A DNA stretch of 64,000 nucleotides from Promicromonospora thailandica (GTDB lineage: Bacteria > Actinomycetota > Actinomycetes > Actinomycetales > Cellulomonadaceae): assembly GCF_024171955.1 (NCBI RefSeq), contig NZ_JAMTCS010000002.1, positions 1 through 64,000 on the forward strand, written 5' to 3'. Positions 1-6,859 of the stretch are shown piece after piece. The position numbers were made by a program, and so were the translations under genes. The notes under the pieces were generated by a model. The model made no database searches and was not told the DNA's origin. It saw only the letters and a list, made by a program, of their open reading frames with translations. Numbering within the stretch: position 1 is the stretch's first letter; each line of letters begins with the position of its first letter.

Positions 1-566
1 AGGACGCCGCGGCCTTGGGCGCCGGCGGCCCAGTGGGCCACGGTGGAGCCGGGGAAGTGTCCGCCGGGCTGGGTCAGGGTGATGCCGGGCAGGATCTGGA
101 GGTCGGTCTTCCAGGTCTGGACGGCGGGGTCGGTGCGGGCCAGCCAGTCGGCGTCGTCCTGGGCGACCAGGATCGGCACGCCGCCCAGGCGGCGGCTCCA
201 TTCGACCTGGACGCCGTACATGTGGGGGTGGCTGGCCACGATGCAGGCCAGGCCGCCGAGGTCTTGGACGGCGGCCACGGCGGTGTCGTCGAGGTAGCCG
301 GGTACGTCGAACAGGAGGTTGCCGGCGGGGGTGCGTACGAGCTTGGCGGTGGGGCCGATGCCGACGTCGGGCACGGTGGTCAGGCCGTACAGGTCGGGTT
401 CGAGCTCTTCGACGGCGATGCTCTGCCCGGCCGCGGCCAGCTCCTCCAACGTCGTCCAGTGCTGCCCGTCGGCGGGCACCCACTGGCGCTCGTCGGCGCA
501 CACGGCGCACACGTCGGGGCGGGACTCGTGCTCCACACCGCAGGTACTGCAGATCCAGAACGTCAT
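1..566 (-). CDS. MBL-fold metallo-hydrolase with N-terminal zinc ribbon (partial, C-terminus off window)
   Basis: The minus-strand frame is open from the ATG at 566 to the window edge, giving 188 codons of an incomplete protein. It begins with a zinc ribbon (C6-x2-C9 and C20-x2-C23). It continues into a metallo-beta-lactamase-like fold with SHPHMYG near residue 110 and GGHFPG further on. In this family the usual HxHxDH metal motif is replaced by HPHxY, so the metal site is non-classical. A GGGAAG Shine-Dalgarno sequence precedes the ATG. The gene diverges from the sensor kinase gene at 697. The substrate is unknown. Coding sense is clear: the plus-strand frames over the same DNA give only low-complexity Gly/Ala/Val protein. 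Confidence 0.8.
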   Translation of the reverse strand, partial: MTFWICSTCGVEHESRPDVCAVCADERQWVPADGQHWTTLEELAAAGQSIAVEELEPDLYGLTTVPDVGIGPTAKLVRTPAGNLLFDVPGYLDDTAVAAVQDLGGLACIVASHPHMYGVQVEWSRRLGGVPILVAQDDADWLARTDPAVQTWKTDLQILPGITLTQPGGHFPGSTVAHWAAGAQGRGV

Positions 567-684
567 CGGGCTTCCCTTCGTGAAGACTGATGCCGTCACA
601 CTGCGCCACCGCGCGCCCCCTGTCCAGCAGGTTTTTCGCCGTCGTCTCCGCCTCCAGGCGGAAGCGCGGGCGCCCGTGGCTTCC

Positions 685-690
685 TAGGCT
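685..690 (+). promoter_or_regulatory. -10 hexamer TAGGCT, leaderless start at 697
   Basis: TAGGCT ends six bases before the ATG at 697, so transcription should begin at the start codon itself. No Shine-Dalgarno sequence is present. Confidence 0.6.
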
Positions 691-696
691 GGGGTC

Positions 697-2169
697 ATGT
701 CCGACGCACCACCGCCCGCCGACGCACGGCGTCCCGGCACGCCGCCGTCCGCCCCGAGCCGCCCCGCCGAGGGTGTGGCCGGCCGCGTGCTGGACTGGTT
801 CGGCGTCGACTCCGACTGGGAGCGCGTACCCGCGGGCCGCGACGCCTACCGGCGCGACCTGATGCTGGGCGCCGCCTTCATGGTGTTCGCCGCGATCTCG
901 GTGGAGCTGGGCCGCAGCATGGGGCTGTTCGACGGCACCCGGCACCCCCTCTGGCTGATCTTCGTGTTCGGGGTGGTCAGCATGGTGCCGCTGGCCTGGC
1001 GCCGCCGGTACCCCCTGGTGTCGGTGGTGCTCGTGTACGGGATGTGGCTGGGCATCGGGCTGACCCTGCCCGAGGTGACCGTGCTCATGCCCATGCAGAT
1101 CATGTACTTCGTGGCCCTGTTCACCGCGGTGGCATGGGCGCGGGACCGGCGCGCCATGCTCGTGGTGGTCGCCGCGTGCGTGCTCGCGATGTTCTCCTGG
1201 GTGATCTGGATGTTCGCGGTCCAGCAGGGGATGGAGAACATCCTCGAGGAGTACCCGACGCGCGCGGACTGGCCCGGCACCGTCGAGCCCTACCTCGCCA
1301 ACGCGATCTACCAGTTCGTCATGAACGTCGCGTTCTTCGGCGGCGCGGTCGTGGCGGGGCAGATGCAGTGGAACGGGGCCCGACGGCGGCAGCTCCTCGC
1401 CGACCAGGCGGTCACCATCGAGAAGCAGGCCGACGCGCTCACCGACCAGGCGGTCGTGGCGGAACGGGTGCGCATCGCCCGTGAGCTGCACGACGTCGTC
1501 GCGCACCACGTGTCCGTGATCGGCATCCAGGCCGCGGCCGCGCGCCGGGTGCTGGGCCGCGACCCCGCGCGGGCCGAGGAAGCCCTCGTCACGATCGAGC
1601 GCGAGTCGCGCGAGGGCGTGGCGCAGATGCGCAACCTGGTGGGCACGCTCCGTGCGGTGCCCGACGGCGACCCGCGGTCGGCCTCCCGGTCCCCCGAACC
1701 GGGCCTGGCCGACCTGCCGGCTCTCGCCGCCGCCGACCACGACGGCCTCGACACGGCGTTCCGGCAGGTCGAGGAGCCTCCGGGCATCGCGGCCGAGGTG
1801 CCCGAACCCATGGGGCTCAGCCTGTACCGCACCGCACAGGAGGCGATGGCGAACGTGCGCAAGCACTCGACGGCCCGGTCCGCGACGGTGACGCTCCGCG
1901 TGGTGCGCGAGGCGGCCGACCCGGCGGGCGAGCGGTTCGCGCACGGCTTCGCCGAGGTGGAGGTGCTGGACGACGGCCGGCCGCGCCACGGCACGTCCGG
2001 CTCCCGGCTCGGGCTGCTCGGCATCCGGGAGCGCGCGGCGACCCACCAGGGCGTGGTCGAGATCGGTCCGCGGGCGACGGGCGGGTTCCGCGTGCGCGTG
2101 CGGCTGCCGCTGCCGGCCCCCGACCCGGCCCCGGCCGCCCTCGAGACGCGGACGGAGGCGGCCCGGTGA
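697..2169 (+). CDS. NarL-type sensor histidine kinase
   Basis: Membrane sensor kinase of 490 aa. A proline-rich cytoplasmic N-terminus is followed by about six hydrophobic segments between residues 54 and 220. Next come a short coiled region, a HisKA_3 dimerisation domain with RELHDVVAHHVS (phospho-accepting H265), and a HATPase_c domain with N-box RTAQEAMANVRKHS and G-box GLLGIRERA. The TGA stop overlaps the GTG of the response regulator at 2166, so the two are translationally coupled as a two-component system. The signal sensed cannot be read from the sequence because there is no extracytoplasmic domain of note. The start is leaderless (TAGGCT at 685-690). Confidence 0.92.
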   Translation: MSDAPPPADARRPGTPPSAPSRPAEGVAGRVLDWFGVDSDWERVPAGRDAYRRDLMLGAAFMVFAAISVELGRSMGLFDGTRHPLWLIFVFGVVSMVPLAWRRRYPLVSVVLVYGMWLGIGLTLPEVTVLMPMQIMYFVALFTAVAWARDRRAMLVVVAACVLAMFSWVIWMFAVQQGMENILEEYPTRADWPGTVEPYLANAIYQFVMNVAFFGGAVVAGQMQWNGARRRQLLADQAVTIEKQADALTDQAVVAERVRIARELHDVVAHHVSVIGIQAAAARRVLGRDPARAEEALVTIERESREGVAQMRNLVGTLRAVPDGDPRSASRSPEPGLADLPALAAADHDGLDTAFRQVEEPPGIAAEVPEPMGLSLYRTAQEAMANVRKHSTARSATVTLRVVREAADPAGERFAHGFAEVEVLDDGRPRHGTSGSRLGLLGIRERAATHQGVVEIGPRATGGFRVRVRLPLPAPDPAPAALETRTEAAR

Positions 2170-2858
2170 CGCGCGTGCTGCTGGCCGACGACCAGGCGCT
2201 GGTGCGGTCGGGCTTCTCCCTCATCCTCTCGGTGGACGACGACGTGGAGGTGGTCGGCGAGGCGGGTGACGGCGCCGCCGCGATCGAGCTGACCCGCGAG
2301 CTCCGGCCCGACATCGTGCTGATGGACGTGCAGATGCCGGTCATGGACGGCATCGAGGCGACGCGCCGGATCGTCGCGGAGGACCTCGCGAAGGTGCTGG
2401 TGCTGACGACGTTCGACCACGACGAGTACGTGTTCGACGGGCTCGCAGCGGGCGCCTCCGGATTTCTGCTCAAGAACTCCGACCCGGAGCACCTGGTCGA
2501 GGCCGTGCGCACCGTGGCGGCGGGGCACGCGCTGCTCGCCCCGCAGATCACGCGCCGCGTGATCGAGCAGATGGTGGCGGGCGAACGGACCGTGGGCGCC
2601 GCCCGGTCGGCCGCGTCGTCCGGCGCGCCGGAGCCGGCCGGCCCGGCCGTGGTCCCCGCCGGTCTCGCGCAGCTCACCCCGCGCGAGCGGGAGGTGCTGG
2701 AGCTCGTGGGTACGGGCCTGTCGAACGCCGAGATCGCCTCGACGCTCTACCTCGGCGAGGCGACGGTGAAGACGCACGTGTCGAACGTGCTCGCCAAGCT
2801 GCACCTGCGCGACCGGGTCCAGGCCGTGGTGCTCGCACACCGCGCGGGCCTGGTCTGA
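2166..2858 (+). CDS. NarL/FixJ-family response regulator
   Basis: Response regulator of 230 aa and partner of the kinase encoded just upstream (GTGA overlap). The receiver domain occupies residues 1-120 with the acidic pair D8-D9, phospho-acceptor D54 in LMDVQMP, and the switch Thr and Lys regions (LTTFDH, LKNS). An Ala/Pro-rich linker near 140-165 leads to a C-terminal LuxR-type helix-turn-helix (LTPREREVLELVGTGLSN and VKTHVSNVLAKL). It probably binds DNA as a dimer once phosphorylated. The NatAB-type exporter and propeller genes downstream are possible targets, but the hipBA remnant lies in between and nothing in the sequence proves the link. Confidence 0.93.
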   Translation: MTRVLLADDQALVRSGFSLILSVDDDVEVVGEAGDGAAAIELTRELRPDIVLMDVQMPVMDGIEATRRIVAEDLAKVLVLTTFDHDEYVFDGLAAGASGFLLKNSDPEHLVEAVRTVAAGHALLAPQITRRVIEQMVAGERTVGAARSAASSGAPEPAGPAVVPAGLAQLTPREREVLELVGTGLSNAEIASTLYLGEATVKTHVSNVLAKLHLRDRVQAVVLAHRAGLV

Positions 2859-2873
2859 GCCGCCTTGGCGAAA

Positions 2874-2893
2874 ATGTCACCGATCGGTGACAT
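2874..2893. promoter_or_regulatory. Operator 1 of the hipB module, perfect 20-bp palindrome
   Basis: ATGTCACCGATCGGTGACAT is a perfect palindrome, placed 43 bp before the hipB start at 2936. Its half-site TGTCAnCGATCG recurs at 2904-2921, which is the pattern expected of an autoregulated HipB-type operator. Confidence 0.65.
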
Positions 2894-2903
2894 GCACCCA
2901 TGG

Positions 2904-2921
2904 TGACAACGATCGTTGACA
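2904..2921. promoter_or_regulatory. Operator 2 of the hipB module
   Basis: TGACAACGATCGTTGACA has a perfect 12-bp core (CAACGATCGTTG) and the same right half as operator 1. The two centres are 29 bp apart, close to three helical turns, which favours cooperative binding on one DNA face. Confidence 0.55.
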
Positions 2922-2935
2922 TCCGAGGGGGTTCG

Positions 2936-3190
2936 ATGCGGGTCTCCAACGCCGCCGACGTCGGCGCGGTCCTCCGAGACGGTCGGCAGCGCCAGGGCAT
3001 GACCCAGGCCCAGCTCGCGGAGGTGGTCGGGACGTCTCGCGCCTGGATCGTCGCCGTCGAGGCGGGCTCGCCCAATGCACGCCTCGACCTGGTGCTCCGC
3101 GCCCTCCAGTGGGTTGACCTCGCGGTAGACGTCGCCCCGGACCGGGCCGGTGCGGAGCTGGACCGCCTGCTGGACCGTGACGACGGCTGA
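2936..3190 (+). CDS. XRE-family HTH protein, HipB-like antitoxin/autorepressor
   Basis: Small DNA-binding protein of 84 aa. The Cro/C1-type helix-turn-helix occupies roughly residues 11-65, with the recognition region TQAQLAEVVGTSRAWIVAVE. The ATG at 2936 is preferred because GAGGGGG lies directly before it. The in-frame ATG at 2900 would put the second operator inside the coding region. The 3' end overlaps the GTG of the hipA remnant by 14 bp, the usual hipBA arrangement. In intact modules HipB binds HipA and represses the operon. Here the toxin is broken, so the protein may survive as a stand-alone repressor. Confidence 0.8.
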   Translation: MRVSNAADVGAVLRDGRQRQGMTQAQLAEVVGTSRAWIVAVEAGSPNARLDLVLRALQWVDLAVDVAPDRAGAELDRLLDRDDG

Positions 3191-3583
3191 CCGACTGACC
3201 GTCTGGCTCGACGGACGAGTTGCCGGTCGTCTCGACCAGTCGGACGACGGCACGCTGGCATTCAGATATGACGACGACTATCGCCTCGGCGTGAGCGCGA
3301 CCCCCCTGTCCGTGTCGTTGCCGATCGCCCGACGCGATCACGCGGATGCGGCGATCCGACCGTGGATCGACAACCTGCTGCCGGACAACGGTGACGTTCG
3401 GGCGCGCTGGGCACGAGAGTTCGACGAGCGTCGCGTCACGGCGTTCAACCTCCTCAAGCACAGGGGCGCGGACTGGCGTTCGCGGATGCGGTCGACCGTG
3501 CCGGGCCTGCCATCGCGCCGGAGGTCGCGCGCCGTTTCAAGGACGGAATCGCCGGTCTCAACGCGCGCTCGAAGCCCTCCTGA
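3177..3583 (+). pseudogene. hipA-like kinase remnant (internal deletion plus frameshift)
   Basis: From the GTG at 3177 the frame reads the HipA N-terminal (couple_hipA) region. It includes LTVWLDGRVAGRL, PLSVSLPI, DNLLPDNGDVRARWARE and NLLKHRGADW, the last matching the family's LLxHxGxDC. Just after 3475 the homology stops. A different frame then reads GLAFADAVDRAGPAIAPEV and so on to a TGA at 3581-3583, which resembles the end of a HipA C-terminal helix bundle. The roughly 400-residue family is thus reduced to about 135 codons. The central kinase lobe, with its ATP-binding and catalytic residues, is missing. Read in frame 1 alone, the open frame continues as nonsense through a terminator and antisense to the next gene. 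Confidence 0.75.
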
Positions 3584-3604
3584 CCCGGTTCTGATACGCG
3601 CGCC

Positions 3605-3638
3605 GGAAAGCGGGAACGTCTCGGCGTTCCCGCTTTCC
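3605..3638. terminator. Bidirectional hairpin terminator
   Basis: A perfect 14-bp stem (GGAAAGCGGGAACG and its complement) encloses a six-base loop. It lies between the hipA remnant and the convergent proline-rich protein gene. Confidence 0.7.
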
Positions 3639-3688
3639 GTGGTGAATTGTCGCCGCTCCCCTTTCCGGGAAGACGGGCATTTCCGAGA

Positions 3689-4408
3689 TTACGCGGAGGT
3701 GCTGCCCGACGGTTCCGGCGTCGGCTCTTCTGACGGCGGGTCGGACGGCTCCGGAGACGGTTCGGTGGACGGCTCCGGGGTCGGCTCGGGCGTGGGTTCC
3801 GGCGTCGGCTCGGGCGTCGGCTCGGTGCTCGGCTCCGTGGGCGGCGGCTCGGTCGGCTCGGTCGTCGGCGGGTCCGACGGTTCCGGGGTGGGCGTGGGTT
3901 CCGGCGTCGGCTCCGGTGTGGGGGTCGGCGTCGGGGTGGGGGTGGGCGTCGGCTCCGGGCTGGGCGACTGCGTGGGCGGCGTGGTCGGCCGCACGGGCGT
4001 GGGGGTCGGCGTGAACGACGGCGGCGCGGGCTGCGTCGGCGAGGCACCGTTGCCCAGGTCGATGCCCGGCAGCGGCGCGTTCGTGAAGCTGCTGCCCGGG
4101 GTCGCGGGCCGGTCGGCCATGTGCCGGGGCACGTACTCCGTGGCCGGCGGGGTGTAGGTGAACGGGCTGGGCTGTGCGTCCGGCTTGGCGCGGACGTCCA
4201 CCGTGCCCCCCTCCCCCGGCTGGGCACCCGGGTCCCGCTTCACCATCATCGGCGGCAGGCCCTGCAGCACGTCGGGCAGGGCCGCGGGCCCCGCCGTCGT
4301 CTCGCGGTCCTGCGAGTGTCCGGACGGCTGCACGGCCACGGCACCCACGATCCCCGCCGTCAGCACCATGGCCGCGGCTGTTCCAGTGACGATCAGACGG
4401 TTGCGCAC
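3689..4408 (-). CDS. Secreted proline/threonine-rich repeat protein
   Basis: Protein of 239 aa starting at a GTG preceded by GGGGGAG. It opens with a basic N-terminus (RNR) and a hydrophobic stretch to about residue 27, a probable signal peptide or anchor. A folded-looking but unrecognised segment covers residues 30-130. The C-terminal 110 residues are almost entirely PTP, PEPTP and EPS units, typical of extended wall-spanning or glycosylated linkers in actinobacterial exported proteins. There is no sortase motif. The composition is extreme, but the reading direction is supported by the start, the signal sequence and the shared terminator. The function is unknown. Confidence 0.75.
   Translation of the reverse strand: MRNRLIVTGTAAAMVLTAGIVGAVAVQPSGHSQDRETTAGPAALPDVLQGLPPMMVKRDPGAQPGEGGTVDVRAKPDAQPSPFTYTPPATEYVPRHMADRPATPGSSFTNAPLPGIDLGNGASPTQPAPPSFTPTPTPVRPTTPPTQSPSPEPTPTPTPTPTPTPEPTPEPTPTPEPSDPPTTEPTEPPPTEPSTEPTPEPTPEPTPEPTPEPSTEPSPEPSDPPSEEPTPEPSGSTSA
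3722..3960. repeat. Low-complexity PT/PEP-coding repeat tract
   Basis: Degenerate short units of 6, 12 and 18 bases encode PTP and PEPTP repeats of the minus-strand gene. On the plus strand the same tract reads as GSGVGSGV, which should not be taken for a gene. Confidence 0.75.
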
Positions 4409-4727
4409 GCTTTGCTCCCCCTGCGGGCTCAGATACTGCGAGGCGCCCTCCGGAGTGCGGTGCTGGTATCTCCGTACCGGGCTGTCGAACCATTCAGCGC
4501 CGCCTCTTTCTCGCGACGTTCCGCTCGGGACAATACGTGGCAGAACGGCATCGGCAACCGGGGCCTGTAATACCAGGTCAATGCCGGTTCATTCACCAAT
4601 GGAACGGTCCAGGATGCCGTTTTTCCGGTATTTCGCCGGAGTCTTCTTCGCGAGCCCGTCCGGAGGTGGAGCCGGTTCCGCCTCGCGGTGGATCCGTGCC
4701 CGCGCCGGGCGGCCTAGCGTGGCCGTC
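4409..4727. other. Divergent intergenic region without a gene
   Basis: The 319 bases separate the GTG of the proline-rich protein from the ABC ATPase start. No credible open frame was found. Local GC drops near 4620 (a TTTTT run). The only promoter element I can name is the hexamer at 4715-4720. Confidence 0.6.
4715..4720 (+). promoter_or_regulatory. -10 hexamer TAGCGT, leaderless start at 4728
   Basis: TAGCGT lies seven bases before the ATG at 4728 and supports that start over the much longer open frame upstream. Confidence 0.6.
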
Positions 4728-5627
4728 ATGAGCGATCTGGAGGTGCGGGACCTGACCCGCGTGTTCGCCTCGGGCGGCACGGCCCGGCGGGCGGTGGACG
4801 GCGTCAGCTTCACGGCGACGTCCGGCCTGCTCACGGGCTTCGTCGGTGGCAACGGCGCGGGCAAGACCACGACGATGCGCATGATCATGGGCGTCCTGGC
4901 GATCACGGGCGGCGAGGTGCTGTTCGACGGCGCCCCGGTCACCCGCGCGGACCGGCGCGAGTTCGGCTACATGCCCGAGGAGCGCGGCCTGTACCCGAAG
5001 CAGCCGGTGCTCGACCAGCTCGTCTACCTGGCCCGGCTCCGCGGGATCGCGCCCGCGGCGGCGCGGCGGGAGGTGCTGGAGCACCTGGACCGGCTGGGCC
5101 TCGCCGACCGGGCCAAGGAGCACGTCGAGAAGCTGTCGCTCGGCAACCAGCAGCGTGTGCAGATCGTCGCCGCGATCATGGGGCAGCCCAAGGCGCTCGT
5201 GCTCGACGAGCCGTTCAGCGGCCTCGACCCCGCGGCCGTCGATGCGATGGCCGACCTGCTGCGCGAGCACACCCGCCGCGGCGTGCCCGTGCTCTTCAGC
5301 TCGCACCAGCTCGACCTGGTCGAGCGTCTGTGCGAGCGGCTCGTCATCCTCGGCGGCGGCCGGGTCCTGGCGAACGGGACCCCCGACGAGCTGCGCTCGT
5401 CCGGCGTCACGCGGCACCGGCTGGTGCTGTCCGGGGACGCCGGCTTCGTGCGCGGCGTCCCCGGCGTCCGCGCCGTCGACGTGGACGGCGCCGTCGCTCT
5501 CCTCGAGCTGGACGACGACGCGGCCGCGTCCCGCCTGCTGTCCGCCGCCCTGGAGCGTGGCGCGGTGCACGAGTTCTTCCCCGTCCGGCCCACGCTGGCC
5601 CAGATCTACCGTGAGGTAACCGCATGA
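4728..5627 (+). CDS. ABC transporter ATP-binding protein, NatA type
   Basis: ATPase subunit of 299 aa. It has Walker A GGNGAGKTTT (near residue 42), a Q-loop region with GYMPEERGLYPKQ, signature LSLGNQQRVQ, Walker B ALVLDEPFSGLD and the switch His in SSHQLD. The C-terminal 75 residues form the DUF4162-type extension seen in NatA-like exporters. The ATG at 4728 is chosen because the domain begins at once (MSDLEVRDLTRVF) and a leaderless -10 precedes it. The stop overlaps the permease start (ATGA). Family knowledge suggests ATP-driven export of sodium, a small molecule or an antibiotic. The cargo cannot be read here. Confidence 0.92.
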   Translation: MSDLEVRDLTRVFASGGTARRAVDGVSFTATSGLLTGFVGGNGAGKTTTMRMIMGVLAITGGEVLFDGAPVTRADRREFGYMPEERGLYPKQPVLDQLVYLARLRGIAPAAARREVLEHLDRLGLADRAKEHVEKLSLGNQQRVQIVAAIMGQPKALVLDEPFSGLDPAAVDAMADLLREHTRRGVPVLFSSHQLDLVERLCERLVILGGGRVLANGTPDELRSSGVTRHRLVLSGDAGFVRGVPGVRAVDVDGAVALLELDDDAAASRLLSAALERGAVHEFFPVRPTLAQIYREVTA

Positions 5628-6859
5628 CCGGCCCGACCCGCGCGGGGGACACCGCGCGCAACGCCTGGATGGTGGTGGCCACGCGCGAGATCGTCGTGCG
5701 GGCGCTCAACAAGGGCTTCGTCATCGGCCTGCTGGTCACCATCGCGCTGATCGGCGGGCTGATCGGCTTCACGTCGTACATGGAGAGCCGCACGGAGTCG
5801 TTCGACGTCGCGGTGGTCGCCGGCGACGAGTCAGCCGCGACCGCGCTGGACTCGCTGGCGGACGGGCGGGGCGCGGCGTCGTCGGACGACTCGGTCGAGG
5901 TCACCGTGGTGCGGGTGGACGACGCGGCCGCGGCCGAGGCCGCCCTGGCGGACGAGACCGCGGACGCCTGGCTCAGCTCCGCCGCGGGTGGCGACGGTGA
6001 GTGGACCCTGTCCGGCTGGCGCGAGCCCGACGGCACCCTGGCCCGGCTCGTCGGCACCACCGTGCGCGGCCAGGTGCTCGCCGACCGTGCCGCCGGCGTG
6101 GGGACCAGCATGGACGACCTGACGGCGGGCAGCGAGGTCGTGACCGAGCGCCTCGACGGCAACCCGGTGGACCCGCAGGTCGTGTTCGTCGCGGGCTTCG
6201 TGCTCGCCTTCCTGTTCTTCATGGGCGCCGTCGGCTCGGGCTCGATGATCGCCGGCAGCGTGATCGAGGAGAAGCAGTCCCGCCTCGTCGAGATCATCGC
6301 CACCGCCGTGCCGCTGCGACAGCTCCTGGCGGGCAAGATCGTGGGCAGCTCCGTGATCGCGCTGGGGCAGAACCTCGTGCTCGCCGGTGTGGGCCTCGTC
6401 GGCGCCTCGTTCACGGACCTGTCGTCGATCCTGCCCTCGATGACGGCGAGCATGCTGTGGTTCGTCGTCTTCTTCACCGTCGGGTTCGTGGCGGTAGCGG
6501 CGCTCTACGCCGTGGCGGGCTCGCTCGCGTCCCGCACCGAGGACCTGCAGTACACGACCAGCCCGCTGATGATGCTGCTCATGGCCGTCTACATCGTGAC
6601 GTTCTCGGCCGACGGCGTGCTCGAACGCGTCCTGTCCTACATCCCGCCGGCGTCGATCGTGTCGATGCCGGTGCGGGTCCTGGCGGGCGACACGCTGTGG
6701 TGGGAGCCCCTGCTCTCGCTCGCGATCCTCGTCGCCACCACGGTCGGTGCCGTGCTGCTCAGCGAGCGTGCCTACCGCGGGGCGCTGATGCAGACCGGCG
6801 GGCGCGTCTCCTGGAGGTCGGCCATGGCCGCGGAGCGGGGCACTACCCTCGGGGCGTGA
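5624..6859 (+). CDS. ABC-2 type permease, NatB family
   Basis: Membrane subunit of 411 aa. It has one transmembrane helix near residues 30-50 (VIGLLVTIALIGGLIGF), an extracytoplasmic domain of about 130 residues, and then five or six helices from about residue 190 on. This is the ABC2_membrane_3 layout. The conserved cytosolic segment EEKQSRLVEIIATAVPLRQLLAGK lies after the second helix. The gene is overlapped at both ends, by ATGA with the ATPase and GTGA with the first propeller gene, so the propeller may be an accessory of the exporter. Confidence 0.9.
   Translation: MTGPTRAGDTARNAWMVVATREIVVRALNKGFVIGLLVTIALIGGLIGFTSYMESRTESFDVAVVAGDESAATALDSLADGRGAASSDDSVEVTVVRVDDAAAAEAALADETADAWLSSAAGGDGEWTLSGWREPDGTLARLVGTTVRGQVLADRAAGVGTSMDDLTAGSEVVTERLDGNPVDPQVVFVAGFVLAFLFFMGAVGSGSMIAGSVIEEKQSRLVEIIATAVPLRQLLAGKIVGSSVIALGQNLVLAGVGLVGASFTDLSSILPSMTASMLWFVVFFTVGFVAVAALYAVAGSLASRTEDLQYTTSPLMMLLMAVYIVTFSADGVLERVLSYIPPASIVSMPVRVLAGDTLWWEPLLSLAILVATTVGAVLLSERAYRGALMQTGGRVSWRSAMAAERGTTLGA
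6844..6849 (+). promoter_or_regulatory. -10 hexamer TACCCT inside the permease gene, leaderless start at 6856
   Basis: TACCCT ends six bases before the GTG at 6856. It gives the first propeller gene its own possible promoter despite the overlap with the permease stop codon. Confidence 0.5.

Noticed and set aside
15-590. Plus-strand frames over the first 590 bases
   Set aside because: They give Gly/Ala/Val-rich sequence. The minus strand codes a zinc-ribbon MBL-fold protein with motifs and a Shine-Dalgarno sequence.
3722-3960. Regular repeats resembling a CRISPR array
   Set aside because: The units are 6-18 bases, degenerate and in codon register, without unique spacers or cas genes.
3583-4157. 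Continuation of the hipA frame into a Gly-Ser-Val repeat protein
   Set aside because: The frame crosses a terminator and is antisense to the signal-peptide-bearing PTP/PEP protein. The GSGVGSG repeats are the complement of PTP/PEP codons.
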